In this document: in pieces, positions 13,460-24,699 of the stretch | How the letters are laid out: the number at the start of each line of letters is the position of its first letter | Position numbering within the stretch: the stretch's first letter is position 1 | Position numbers and translations under genes: made by a program | DNA from: Adiantum capillus-veneris | Lineage: Eukaryota > Streptophyta > Polypodiopsida > Polypodiales > Pteridaceae | Assembly (NCBI GenBank): GCA_014529385.2 | Contig: CM043966.1 | Span: 105,856,087-105,916,086, forward strand | Reading direction: 5' to 3' | Length of the DNA stretch: 60,000 nt | The notes under the pieces: model-generated | What the model saw: only the letters and a program-made list of their open reading frames with translations | What the model was told of the DNA's origin: nothing | Database searches by the model: none

Positions 13460-14260
13460 GCAATGTATGAGTAGATGGTCCCTTTCACAATGGTCACAGA
13501 ATCCCTAGATTTTAAGTTTTTTGCATGTGTTAGTTTCCTTGCGCACTCTCGTGTTTACCTTTTCTAGCTCATGTATTACTGGCTTAGAAGCTTTCAAACT
13601 TTTTAGCTGTATCAAGGTTTGAGCAACTTCTATGAGCTTTTTGAACATCTCCAAAGTTTAGTTGTTCTTCAATCTTGGCTTGTAGGCTTGCAACATGGCA
13701 TCTAAAATTCTCATTCACCTTTTTCACTAGGACTGATAGCCAGAAATAATCTTTCCCTCTCTCAACCCTTTTGCGTTTTCTTTGCTCTCTTGCTCATGTC
13801 CAAGCTATTCCTTTGTTTTGTTTAATTTTGTTTCCAAAGCTATTTTTTTCTTCAACCTCTTCACTTTCATTTTGTCTCGTTTGTTTTCCATGATTTTCTT
13901 TGAGTCCTAAAACTGACCCATTTTCAAATTTCGTTTGTTTGGAAAGTTTCAAATCATCTTACAGATTAACTTTTTGTTGTTCCTTGAGCTTGATCTCTAG
14001 TCGCCACTTTGACCGGAACTGTTGGCTCAGACTCAAATCCCCTCGTGCACGGTAAAATTCTAATGACATTGATAGTTGACTTCCCCAGGTTGTTAGGATT
14101 CTTTGTAATTTACAATCAAATGATCTCTCCCACATCTGTCACAGAACCCAAAAGATTTTGTTCATTGACCTTTATGTGGAAAACATCATGCCCAATGGTC
14201 ACCTCCACATTCATAGCATGGGCCCTCTAGCTTGGTAGCTAGTGATGCCCCCATTAATTG
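13460..14260 (-). pseudogene. Gag CCHC zinc-knuckle region
   Basis: Three C-x2-C-x3-H knuckles can be read on the minus strand: CYECGGDHWA followed by a stop near 14,210; CDRCGRDHLIVN near 14,135; and CDHCERDHLLIHC (a complete CX2CX3HX4C) near 13,485-13,450. These are nucleic-acid binding modules of gag nucleocapsid. The frame is broken between them. Confidence 0.6.
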
Positions 14261-15019
14261 TCCTGCCCTAAACGGATATCCTCTAGGTTTGTAGTTCTAG
14301 TTTGCTATGAACATGAGTATTTTTTCATCCATTGTGAATTGATTTCTGGCAATGTGAGCCACCTATGTGGGTTTGATAGCTTCATCAGCCCTAACCCAAA
14401 TTGGACTTTCTTCAATGGCATAAGCTACACTCTCTGTCTCCCTCACATGGTTTTTGATAGGTTCCTCATAGTAAATAATTGGTGGCATCATTAGCTGGGT
14501 TATGAGTGACTTCACCGGCTGCACGTAACACAAGGTGGCCTTGTTGTCTCCTCCTTGTACTGCATTGTTGGGTCAAATTTGATACCTCCAAGGTGGTGGT
14601 AATTTTTGTACCGCTAGCGATATATAAGAACTTTCCCTCATGTAATTCCATTTATAGAAGCACTCATTAGTGTCATGATTCATGTATTTCTGCTCAATGG
14701 CACACACCACTTCAACACTCTTGGAGCATTGACGGGTTGTGGTTGCTACAACCTCACGTTGGGGTTTTGTTTGTAAGTATGACTCATTTTGCAGACCACT
14801 TCTTTGACTAGTTGATCCACATTTTGTGTGATTGAAGTAGGAGCACTACATTTTGTAGTTTACTCAATGGTGGTAGAAGAGGCACTAATGGTGTTTGTCT
14901 GTGTGTCCTCCACTACCTCCCCGTATGTTTTGCAATTTCCAACTAGGTACATTGCTTCCCTAGTGACTTGTTCAAATGTTGTGCATGCCTTTAAGTGTAA
15001 GTCCTTTTTGAGAGTTTTT

Positions 15020-15295
15020 TTAATCAATCCCTCTATAAAGAGAACCCATAAGCAATTGTCGTGGTGGTAATTCTTGCACTAGAAATATTTCAATGTATTG
15101 CTTGAAGTAAAGTGAATCTTCTTTCACCTTTTCATTTTCCTTTTGTTTAAAAGCATAGATTTGAGAAACCATGTTGTGTTTGATTCCCCTCTTAGAGAAT
15201 TCCTCAGCAAACTCCTGCACGAGTTGATCAATGTTCAAGAAATCTCTACTATTTAGTGCCTGAAACAAAGTCAACGCCGTCCCTTCCAATGTCAA
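15020..15295 (-). pseudogene. Gag capsid-like fragment
   Basis: This 91-residue open stretch has a gag-like helix-rich make-up: LVQEFAEEFSKRGIKHNMVS, then KENEKVKEDSLYFKQYIE, which fits the plant retrotransposon gag pattern (a QL..L.Q...ESV..Y...F block). It lies upstream of the zinc knuckles on the same strand, as expected for gag. Confidence 0.5.
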
Positions 15296-15899
15296 ACCAA
15301 AGACTTCATATTGTGTATGGAAATTTGCTATTTTTTTTGCTCTTAAGACTTGCTTAAAAATGGAAGCGTGTGTGTATGGTCTCCCAATCCACTATATGTC
15401 TTTGGCATGCACTTAGCCACTTGAGAAGGTTGCATTCTTTGCATTTTTTCTACCATTTTCATCATTATAGGTTGTCCTATCATTACATCTCTTGTCTCAT
15501 GACCATTGATAGGTGCTTTGGAAGGCGTTCAGTCAGTCATCCTTCCCTCGAGTCTTACATCCCGACTTTTGATCTTGATATCTGGACCCTTCGGCTGAAA
15601 ATTGTGTGTGGGATATTTCCACCTTGATGTGTGGATATAAGAACCCAGAAATCAAAGTATCCCATTATTTTTGATGTGGTTCGCTGAAAGAGTCTCCCAC
15701 ATGACATTTTACAGGACTCACTCTTAGTTTTCGGTTGTGTTTTCTTTGAGACAGTAGGTTTGTGCATGGTGGGGGTAGCATAGTATTGATGGAGTAGCCC
15801 CCCAAAGTATGTGTATTCCTTGAGTTCGTTTTATGGATCACAACCATATACTTTCAAGCATTCTTGTCTAGCATGAATATCTAAGTATCTCTCTCTACT

Positions 15900-16255
15900 T
15901 CAACTTGAATACATACAAGCATGAGTGTGCTCCATTAACTCCCTCACATTGGGCTCCTCACACCTATAATAGAGCATCTTCTCTCCGTTATCATACTTAT
16001 ATAATCCCACATGTGTATTGTCGATGTTGATGTGAGTAGCCACATTTACTCGTCTAATCTTTCCATTAGGAATATCCACCTTTGATGGATTCTCCTCAAG
16101 CTCTACGTTAATGTTTTCTTTCATGCCTGTTAGTTTCCACTTGTCCACAATAAAGGATTAAGAACAACTACATACTTGTTTCCCTCCTCATCAAAATATT
16201 GATCACCATTATAATCTACATGCCTCTCTTCAATTTTGATGAAGTAATGATCCAT
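15900..16255 (-). pseudogene. Unrecognised ORF at the gag end of the remnant
   Basis: Read from about 16,255 leftward there is a plausible coding stretch starting MDHYFIKIEERHVDYNG. A frame change near 16,150 leads into a second open stretch down to 15,900 (MLYYRCEEPNVRELMEH). The residue composition looks like real protein rather than a shadow frame. I do not recognise the family. It could be the N-terminal part of gag or a captured fragment. It starts only a few bases past the LTR end at 16,261, which leaves no room for a normal leader, so it probably does not belong to the element that owns that LTR. Confidence 0.35.
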
Positions 16256-16260
16256 ATAGT

Positions 16261-18527
16261 TGGATAGGGGGAAAGGGGAACACACACGGAACACAACACA
16301 TATACCTCTCTATAGAATAGAATATTCATTCTACCCTAATCCACTAGAGTTCACATTCAAAAATTACACAACCCGCATATAGATCAATGTCTGCATGCAT
16401 ACCAATGCACTCATGCGTCTGCATCATGCTTCACATAATCAACTAGCAACACACCACACCAATTTTTCCCGTCTATAGCCTTCACAAAGCATACACTGCT
16501 CTCTCTTTCTCTCTCCCACACACAAAGGCCCCAGGAGGAAGACACATCTCACAAATGGCACCAAACAATTGGAAAAACATCACTTACAGTGACACCATGT
16601 GACTCACTACCATTGGCTTCGTTGGCAGCATCTCGATGAGTGCAAAAAACTTTGGGCAATCTCTAGCTTGAACTCCGTGCGGCTCTCCTTACTAAGAGCG
16701 ATAAGGAAGATCCTCTTCAAATGGTGCCTCTGCTGGCCCCACATCTTGGTATGCACTCCTCCTCCTTGAGATCTCCTCATTATGCTTGCCAAAAGCCTCT
16801 CCCATGTGGCCTCTCAAACTCCTCCCTTGGCCAAACATGAGCTCCTTCAAAAGAGATCCCCCAAACATGAGCCCTCCTTCCCGGAATAATGGCTCCCCCA
16901 ATAGCAAAAAGTGTTACCATATACAGGTGGTAGTGATGTGTGTGAACACACAAAGACCGCCTGGGCATTTTTTCCCTCTGGAGGTTTTTTCCCCGGTGCA
17001 TTGTATATACGCCCATCACTCTAAGGCTATCTATCTTTCCATTGAACACTAATTAATACAATCTTTATTGTGTGCCTTGAGCTTCCTTTCTCTTATCCAA
17101 GCTGTGTGTGTTTCTCTGCAACCCTAATTCCAACAAAAAGATGGCCTTCTTTTTGGGCGTGGACCATTGCCCTTTCTATTTGTGTCAACATTCTCTATTT
17201 TTGGCCCCCGAATTGCATGTGAAGGACCTCTATACCCGGAATTTCCTTGACCTTCAAGCTTTGCATGCATCATCCCCTAAGTGAGGCACTAATGGAGCCA
17301 TTGGTGCCCTCACCCCTTACCCTAAAAAAGGTGGTACGATGATGGAGCAAAAGATGTCGTGCGCACACTCACACACCTAGAAAACTCAACACAGTAGAAG
17401 GTTTTCACTTAATTTCCTCACCTCACTCACCACCACTCAATATCTCAATGAAAATCCTCCCCACAATCCCTATTCAAACTCCGACCACCTCGACCTACAA
17501 GTCCTTGTCTACTCGAAAACACTTACAAGGTGAGTTGTGTTGATCAACGCTTGAAATCACACTTGATGGTGAACAAAATTTACAAGAAAAAACATCAAAA
17601 ACTTAAAAACTCCATCCACAAAATTCCTCTCTCAAACCATTGCAAAAGCTTCACCAAACTCCACATTGTTGGACTCTTTGGAGTAGCCTCAACCCTAATG
17701 GCACCGATACAAGGTCACATAGTGTTGCAAAAAACTACACCCTTCTTCCCTTAATTCCTCGCACACACACATCTATGGAAACCTCAAAAATTCCATAGAA
17801 TCTCCCAAGTGCAAAATCGAAGTGAAGAAACTCTCATTCACTCCTCCAGACACTCAAAAACAGGACGCGAACAAGATGAGACTGCATAGGACTACCTGTG
17901 GAAACCTTGCTTCCTCCCACACACACAGGTGAAAGTGCCCAGAATGAACTCCAAAGACCATACTTCAGCTTGAACAAACATGGCACTATGATTGTGTGGA
18001 AAAATGTGGTCTTTTCATACCATTTTGACCATTTTTTAAGCCTAGTTTTGGCCAATTTTGACCCGGACGGGCATTTTTTGTGGCAAAAATACCAAGTAGA
18101 CTCCAAAATCCACCAAATTTTTTAGCCTTGGTCCTTGATACCCAAACCACATTTACACATACCCACTTTCCACTTTTGACCCCTTCTAGGGCTGTGCATG
18201 CATCACCACAGATCAGGCACCGCAAATAGGTAGTTATCGCATGTGCCAAACTTCTCGGGCGGGATGAGAGTTCCCACACCTTTCACTTGAATTTTTTACA
18301 ATCTAAAAATCTCAAACAAAATCCTTGAGTCAAAATAATCCAGGCACGTACGTGTGCTCGACTGTCGGCATGCGAACCTGACTATTCACATTATGTACAC
18401 TTTGCATCACTTTTTAAAACTTGAAACCACTTTGCAAAGCTCCCAAATACATGTATCTACATCTTTTTGTACATGTGTCCATGCATGTGCACACTACTTT
18501 GTACATTCCAAAAGTGGTCTATCATCA
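16261..18527 (-). repeat. Long LTR (about 2.27 kb) of a gypsy element
   Basis: On the minus strand the LTR begins TGATGATAGACC directly after a purine-rich tract, AGAGGGTGGGCA, that follows an integrase C-terminus. This identifies it as a 3' LTR. The proposed end is ...CCCCTATCCA at 16,261, giving TG...CA ends. A second LTR of the window (37,368-39,196 plus 59,450-59,761) has the near-identical tract AGGGGGTGGGCA, starts TGATGG and ends CCCCTCTCCA, and shares CCTCTCTATAG near the end. Short ORFs inside are not supported as genes. Confidence 0.55.
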
Positions 18528-19990
18528 ATGCCCACCCTCTAGGTAGAGCCTTTTATGCTCAACCAAGAGACTATTTGTATCTGGAACCACATCCATTGCA
18601 AAATATTTCTTCAATCTATAACCATTTATTCTAAAGCACAAACGTTCACGAGAGAGCCTTTCCAGCTCATACGTGCCATTAGAGAATACATGCTTCACTC
18701 TGTACGGCCCCAACCATTTGTCCCTCAACTTCTTCTGAAAAGTGAAATCCAAGCAAGAATTGTACTTCATCACTAGATCTCCCTCTTTAATTTATTTTTT
18801 TGGCAACCTCTTATTCATTTTCTCCATCCTTGTCTTTTCTTGTTGGAGATAATAATCACTAGCTTTCTCTCTATTCATCTACAACAACTCTAGAGCAATA
18901 ATTCTTTCCTGCAGCTTGTCATTTTGTGTACCTTGCATCCTGCACAACAATTTCAAGGCATTCAATTGTACATGTATGGGCATGAGAGCTTCCTTTCCAT
19001 AAACAAGTTCATATGGCGTAAACTATGTTGACAATCTATACACAATTCTATAAGCCCATAAACACTTTTCCAAGTCCAAGTCCCACTCTTTAGGATGCTC
19101 TCTAGCATACTTTGATAGAATCTTCACAATTTAACCATTGAAGTTTTTAGCTAGCCCATCGCATTGTGGGTAGTAAGGAGAATAATTTCTAAAATTTTCA
19201 ATTTCTCCATGAGCACACCAACAAGTTTTCCCCTAAAGCCTGGTCCATGATAGAAAATGATAACCATAGGGGCTTCAAACTTGCAACACACCTGTTCGGA
19301 CATAAAAGAGGCCATTCTTCCTACTGTTACATCTTTTTCATCTCTTGCTTCCACCCACTTTTTCAAATAGTCCACATCCACAAGGATATACTTTTTTCCA
19401 TTGTGGGTCCTTGGCATTGGACTTGCAGCATCCACTCCCCATTTTTCAAATGCATCAAAAGACATTATAACTTTTTGAGGCTCGGCCAAAATCTTTTGGT
19501 TTGCTAACACTTGGCATTCATGGCATGACTTGCACCAAAAATAAGCATCTATCTTCATAGAGGGCCAGCAATAACCCGCTCTCAAAATACAAAAGACAAC
19601 CTGATCCTTACCTTGATAGCATGTTTCTTCATGGGCAATGCTTCAAAATCAAGCCTATTTCTTCTTTGTATGACACTTTCCTCAAAATGCTATCTTTGCC
19701 ATTAGATCCTCACTTATCAGTGTGTAGTTTCTTACTTTGGAAACTATTCTTAACCTCTGAACATTGCCCTTTACCAAGAAATACTTCTACATCTTGCAAT
19801 GATTCCCTTCCTGCATAGAAGGCTTCCTTGATCTTTAAAGAAACTACCAAGGCATCCAACTTGTCCCTGAGCATCTTGCAAGAACAGAATTCCCCCCAAC
19901 CAAATGGCTCGTAGATCACTGTAGTGGTCCACTTGCATAAGGTTGAATACTCCTTGATACCAGAACTGGTGGAGGAGCATTGCTACTTTC
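18525..19990 (-). pseudogene. Gypsy integrase remnant with C-terminal tail
   Basis: The stretch 19,585-19,151 encodes the zinc-binding C-x2-C (CKSCHECQ) and the core start FEKWGVDAASPMPRT, followed by YILVDVDYLKKWVEA. Near 19,220 the second catalytic region reads FYHGPGF, where Asp-Arg-Gly is expected. The 18,773-18,525 stretch is the C-terminal part (LRDKWLGPYRVKHVFSNGTY, RINGYRLKKYF). A degenerate piece at 19,980-19,710 fits the region before integrase. The frame is broken between 19,150 and 18,775. The LTR at 18,527 follows directly. Confidence 0.7.
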
Positions 19991-20880
19991 TATTGATAGG
20001 TGTGTTGACTCCATATCATCATACACATGACAGTGAGATGGAGGATAGCTATGGGTTCCAAACACCCCTCTTATGATAATCAATTAGAGCTGCAAAATGT
20101 GCCACTAGTATTAGATGTATTGCAATTGGACATTGTGCAGGAGGCTGACTAAGCACTATCCCTACACCCTGCCTGATCTTTATCCCTTCTTGAGTCCAAA
20201 AATAACCCTTTTTGTCCTTGTCTCTATTCTAGAACTAAAGGGGGTTATCCTTAGGCTATTGCAAATTATGATCTCAACCCGTGTTATTTTGTGGACTACC
20301 TCAAATTTCTTGAGTATGCTAACTAGCAATGGGCACAAATGGTTGCAGGGAGGGTGCAAATGTATAAAATATTGGCAAGGAATATACACCTTCAATTGAA
20401 AATTAATAATCTAAATTTTGTGGCACATCATGAGGAACTAGCCATACTAAAATATAAGACTGAATTTGGGATGGGTCTTGCAAAAGACACGACGACCTTT
20501 TGGTGATGAGAAACAATAAGTTAAGATTTGTACGTCTTTGCTCAACAAACAAAGCCCTATGCTCTATCACAGAGGCTTTCCTATTTCCCACTCTCAAAAA
20601 CCCTCCTAGACATGTCTAGTGGACAAAACTGTAGTCCATGAATGTTATGATTAGGATCTTCCTAAATGTTTTTGTGAAACTTGAGCCTTGAACTGCTGTG
20701 AAACTCCATGTGTCCATATAACTAGGTGATCTTCAAAGGTAGTATATAGATGTTAAGATAATGACCATCCACATGCTGCTTGAAATCCATGGAAGGCTCT
20801 TCTTGATGGAGAAAATTGTGCAAGTTGAATAGAAAATGCACATCTAATTCATTGAGCCTTTCCATTTTTTATGACAACAT
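19991..20880. other. No gene recognised
   Basis: Short ORFs on both strands without motifs. This is probably eroded retrotransposon sequence between an integrase remnant on the minus strand and another on the plus strand. Confidence 0.4.
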
Positions 20881-22215
20881 AATTAATTGAAGAGGTATTA
20901 TCGTGTTCACTGAGACGCATATTTTCTATGTAGATGGATCAAGGGAAAATGGAGTTACATACTCTATGACATTGTCTAATTTTCCATGACGTGCCTATAA
21001 AGACTTTTAAAATAGAGAGTTCATGAGGCTGACATATGTGCAATGCAAGCATATTTACTATGGGTTTCCCCAAATTCTAGTTTTGAACTCTCAAGCCCAT
21101 GAGCTTATGCACCAAACGTCCTTGACCAAGGTGGAGCTCTTTCAAGTCTTAGGTGGAGCACAACCAAATGTACAATATTAGTTTAAGTGTCTTAGGATGT
21201 AGTAGTTTTGCATTATAGGATATTTTGTTCTAAACTATTGTCAAGCTACAATGTGGCCTAAAGTATTTATCTCTATAAGCATAAGTTTTTGAAGTTAGTT
21301 TTATTAAGAGGTTCTTGGATTTAGTGTTAATGCTCTCATTGCATGTATCAATGTTTGTGTAAACACATTAAAGTAAGAGTATGATTCTTTTGTTTAAAAC
21401 TATTTGAGATCTAACATGTTTACTTTGCTACATTGTCCTCTAAAGAGTCACTCTTGAGGTCTTGATCTAGTCTTTTTCATTGAGTATGCTCGCTTGATTT
21501 CTGTTTTGCTCAGAAGTACTCGCTTGAGGATTGGGATTCCTCATTCCACATATATCCGTTACACCTAAGTGGAGTAGATATCTGGTACAATACCTGACAA
21601 ATCAAAACTTTCCAAAAGACATGAGCAAACAAAGATAAAGAGAAATTGAGACTAAAGCAATTAGCTATACCATGGTCGGTCATCAACTCTATAGATGAGG
21701 AAAAGACCAGTAGCTTAGACTCTCTACCAATGAGGATGAATACTTTCCTATTTTGGAAAAAGTGCATGCTGGACTTGGAAAGGGTCATTTCTCTCATGAA
21801 ACTATGGCTAGAGCTATACAGATGGTTGCCAAATGGTGGGAAATTGTATTTCTTGATGCAAAAAAATTTGTTAGACGATGTGACTCTTTTCAGAGAAGAA
21901 AAAATTCTGACTAGAATTGACAGCATGTCATTGTGACCTATGATGGTAGCAAGAGCATTCCCCAAGTGGGGTATAGACTTTTTTGGTCCAATACAACCAC
22001 CTAGGTGCCTACAAAACTCGTGCATATATTACATTATTATGGCCATGGATTATTTGATTGAATGGAAAGAAGCTAGTTCGGAAGAACAATCCTTGAACTA
22101 CTGCTGCATTCTTGTATGAGTGCATATTTAAATGATACAAACTTCCTATTGATCTTGTAAGTGATTGAGGAACGCATTTTCTTAATGAGGTCATTGAAAA
22201 TTTTCTTAAGTAGAT
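20880..22215 (+). pseudogene. Plus-strand gypsy RNase H/integrase remnant
   Basis: Around 20,925-20,960 the plus strand reads FYVDGSRENG, resembling the first strand of an RNase H. From about 21,947 it reads FPKWGIDFFGPIQP, the canonical start of the integrase core. YIIMAMDYLIEWKEASS follows, and further on GTHFLNEVI near 22,170. Stops and frame changes are frequent. The ORFs between (21,646-21,936) show no further motif. An LTR begins at 22,327, about 110 bp after the last recognisable integrase sequence, the normal order for a 3' end. Confidence 0.6.
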
Positions 22216-22326
22216 GCAGAGAAGATAGCTCTCACTCTCTTTTATGACAAAGGAGGAGACTTATAAAAAACAGATAGCTAACTTACAAGTAGCCCTAGTA
22301 GTAACTCAAGAATAGTTGAAGGGCAA

Positions 22327-23247
22327 TGTTGGAAGTCAAACCAAACGGGCGCCCTTTGAGTCGAACTCTTCATTTTGAGCCCCAAAATTTTGATGTCCAT
22401 TATTTTTCGGAAAGCTTTGTACGTATATGAGAATCATTTATTTTATTCTGATCACCTTGGGTCTATCTGTGCTACAACCGAGTTGTATAATTTATAAATG
22501 AGTTAGAGCCTTGTAAAGTTGGCCACTGGCCAAGAAAGCCCTAGGTAAAAACTCATTTTATAAAGTGGAAAAGAGACACTTATCATTATTAAAGTTTTGA
22601 GTTTTGGAGCGTATGATTGAAAGAGGCTACTCTCATACAACTTGTAATCAACATATCTTGAGCTTTGGTAATCACACTTTGATTCAAAAACTTGCTATGT
22701 GTTCCTTGTCTATTGCTCTTTCATTCAAGTATTATCATTGTTGATTTTGTTGTGGTTTATGACTACACATTAGTAGGCTAAAATTTCTATTTTGAGTGTA
22801 TTATTGATTGTTTTTTAACATTTTGACCACAGGAGAGTGTTCCTAGACCACAGGGAGACCCTTCTAGTATGTTCTCTTGCAATTTTGAGGAGCTTGATCA
22901 TGATGGATTGTGACTTTGATACCTCATTGGATTGCAACCAGACTTGGTAGATTAATGCCCCTAAGTGTCTTAGACCTCCTCCCAAAGTTTCGTAACATTT
23001 GGACTTTGTTCGAGTGCCAAAATGGTGTGATGACTGATTGTAGTGACATAGGACATATGGAGGTTGTCAAATGCAAGAGTGATAGATTTGTTGGTGCTAG
23101 AGATATTATCGTTCCATAGGTTCATTTCTTGAGATTGGCACCCTTAAAGAGTCTTTGTGCCCCGTTTGAGTCGCTTCCTTGAGTATTGACATTATGCTAG
23201 TGCTAGATAGATATGCTACAGACATCCATTGTGGTGACTTGCTAACA
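22327..23247 (+). repeat. LTR, 921 bp, TGTT...AACA
   Basis: The segment starts TGTTGGAAGTC and ends CTTGCTAACA, so the ends form the inverted repeat TGTT/AACA. It is followed one base later by a primer-binding-site match. On its left is a plus-strand integrase remnant. It therefore serves as the 3' LTR of one internal region and the 5' LTR of the next. No second copy was found in the window. Confidence 0.7.
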
Positions 23248-23248
23248 T

Positions 23249-23266
23249 TGGCGCCATTGCTAGGGA
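23249..23266 (+). promoter_or_regulatory. Primer binding site, tRNA-Asp type
   Basis: TGGCGCCATTGCTAGGGA matches the tRNA-Asp-type primer site used by many plant Tat/Athila elements (TGGCGCCGTTGCCGGGGA) at 15 of 18 positions. It lies one base after the LTR end, as expected for minus-strand cDNA priming. Confidence 0.75.
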
Positions 23267-23781
23267 TAGTGACCCTTAGGTGGTGAGTGTCCTAGTCGTA
23301 GCTTTTTACTTATAGACCTTTGATTTTGATATCCAATTCATTTTAGCAATTACACAGCTAGACACAGGGTTTAGTGCTTGGTAGAGTTTAGAAGTTTGGG
23401 ACTTGCTAGGTCTACTCTTGAGAGCTATTAAGAGTTGTGAGTGAGATATAATAGAACTTCATTCTGCATATTTTCAAATGCTTTGAAAGTATTGTTCTTT
23501 TTCTTTCAGGTTTGCACCATTGTTGGGTTTTAGTCAGAGGGCTCAATTTTTTATTAAGGATTAGGATAGGTAACATATATAACCATCAAATTGAGAAAAA
23601 AGAATCCGGATTTGTTTTTTAAAAAACCATATTTTGGTTGCCGAGACCATAAACTCTGAAATCTTAGAAATCTGATGGTTGGAGATCAAAAGTAAATGCA
23701 AACCCAAAAATAAGTGGAAAAAGGGGTGAACCAAGCCCAAGAGAGTGAATTTGGAAAGTTTCACGACAAAATGTGCAGGAA

Positions 23782-24668
23782 CATGGATCGCAATTCGTGA
23801 CTCCCTAAGGCAAATAGGGCAGAAACTTATACAAAAGGGTCTTGAGGACATAGATCATGATCCACGTTCTATCAGATCTCAAGATATACACTTTTGGTAA
23901 AAAGTGACATATCAAACTCATCCAAATCAAGAAACTGGGCAAAAAGTATACAAACCTTGAAAATAGACAAAAATTGGGCCTTTTTGACTTTTTGGAATCC
24001 AAATTAAAAATTAAGTGGAAATTTGACCTCTACAGGGGACATGCATACAATTGACCAAATTCATGTCGAGATGAGGTCGAACATGGATCGCGATCCATGA
24101 CCCCTTGAGGAATCTAAAGCTGAGATTGAGGCAATGAGTAGCTGACATCATCTAGGACAACTTTAGTAAAGGTCATCATAGCAAGAAACAACAAAACGTT
24201 GACCAAAACACCAAAATCCTCGCTGCAAGTCAAAAATTGCAAGCAACCACAAACTTTTTCTTTTGTCAAAGAAAAAGGTTTTCAAATCCAAAAATAAGTG
24301 GGTAGGTAGATTTCATAGACTCAAGTAATTACAAGACCAAGTTTGGTTCAGATCTAATAGAACATGGATCGTGATCTATGTCCTCCTGCTAAATTTTAGG
24401 ATTGGGACCTTACAGCCTTGTAACAGAGACCAACAAAAACAATTTATCCAAAAACAAGGGTACCAAAAAACTCCAAGAAGAGGGTCAAACAAGGCTAGAG
24501 TCATTCAAGACCAAAAACTGTGAAACAGACCTAATAGATGACTTTTGGGAAACCTAAGGGGGATCAAACCACCTAAAAATCATATAACAGGGATCAAGAG
24601 ACTGTGAGAGACCTTTAGGTTAAGTTTTATGAGATTTTGACACTGGGATACAAGGATTGTGATCCATG
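23782..24668 (-). repeat. Near-palindromic 18-mer family, group 2 (inverted)
   Basis: Five copies lie at 23,782-23,799, 23,849-23,866, 24,082-24,099, 24,363-24,380 and 24,651-24,668. The third, CATGGATCGCGATCCATG, is a perfect palindrome. The context GAACATGGATC...GATCCATGACC is the reverse complement of that around the copies at 5.2-6.0 kb. They lie in the non-coding stretch downstream of the LTR and primer binding site, i.e. in the leader of a retroelement. Confidence 0.8.
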
Positions 24669-24699
24669 AACCCTTGACGCATAGAGTGATACAATAGTT

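Larger units (their letters stand above)
8138..16255 (-). mobile_element. Degenerate Ty3/gypsy LTR retrotransposon, internal region
   Basis: Read on the minus strand, the domains come in the order expected of Ty3/gypsy: gag-like (15,295-15,020), CCHC knuckles (14,250-13,460), protease-like (12,924-12,625), RT (11,421-10,600), RNase H (10,598-10,117) and integrase (9633-8138). Every domain is split by stops or frame changes, so the copy is long dead. I could not identify its own LTRs. Sequence beyond 16,261 belongs to an LTR that follows another integrase fragment, and below 8138 a different protease fragment begins. Confidence 0.75.
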
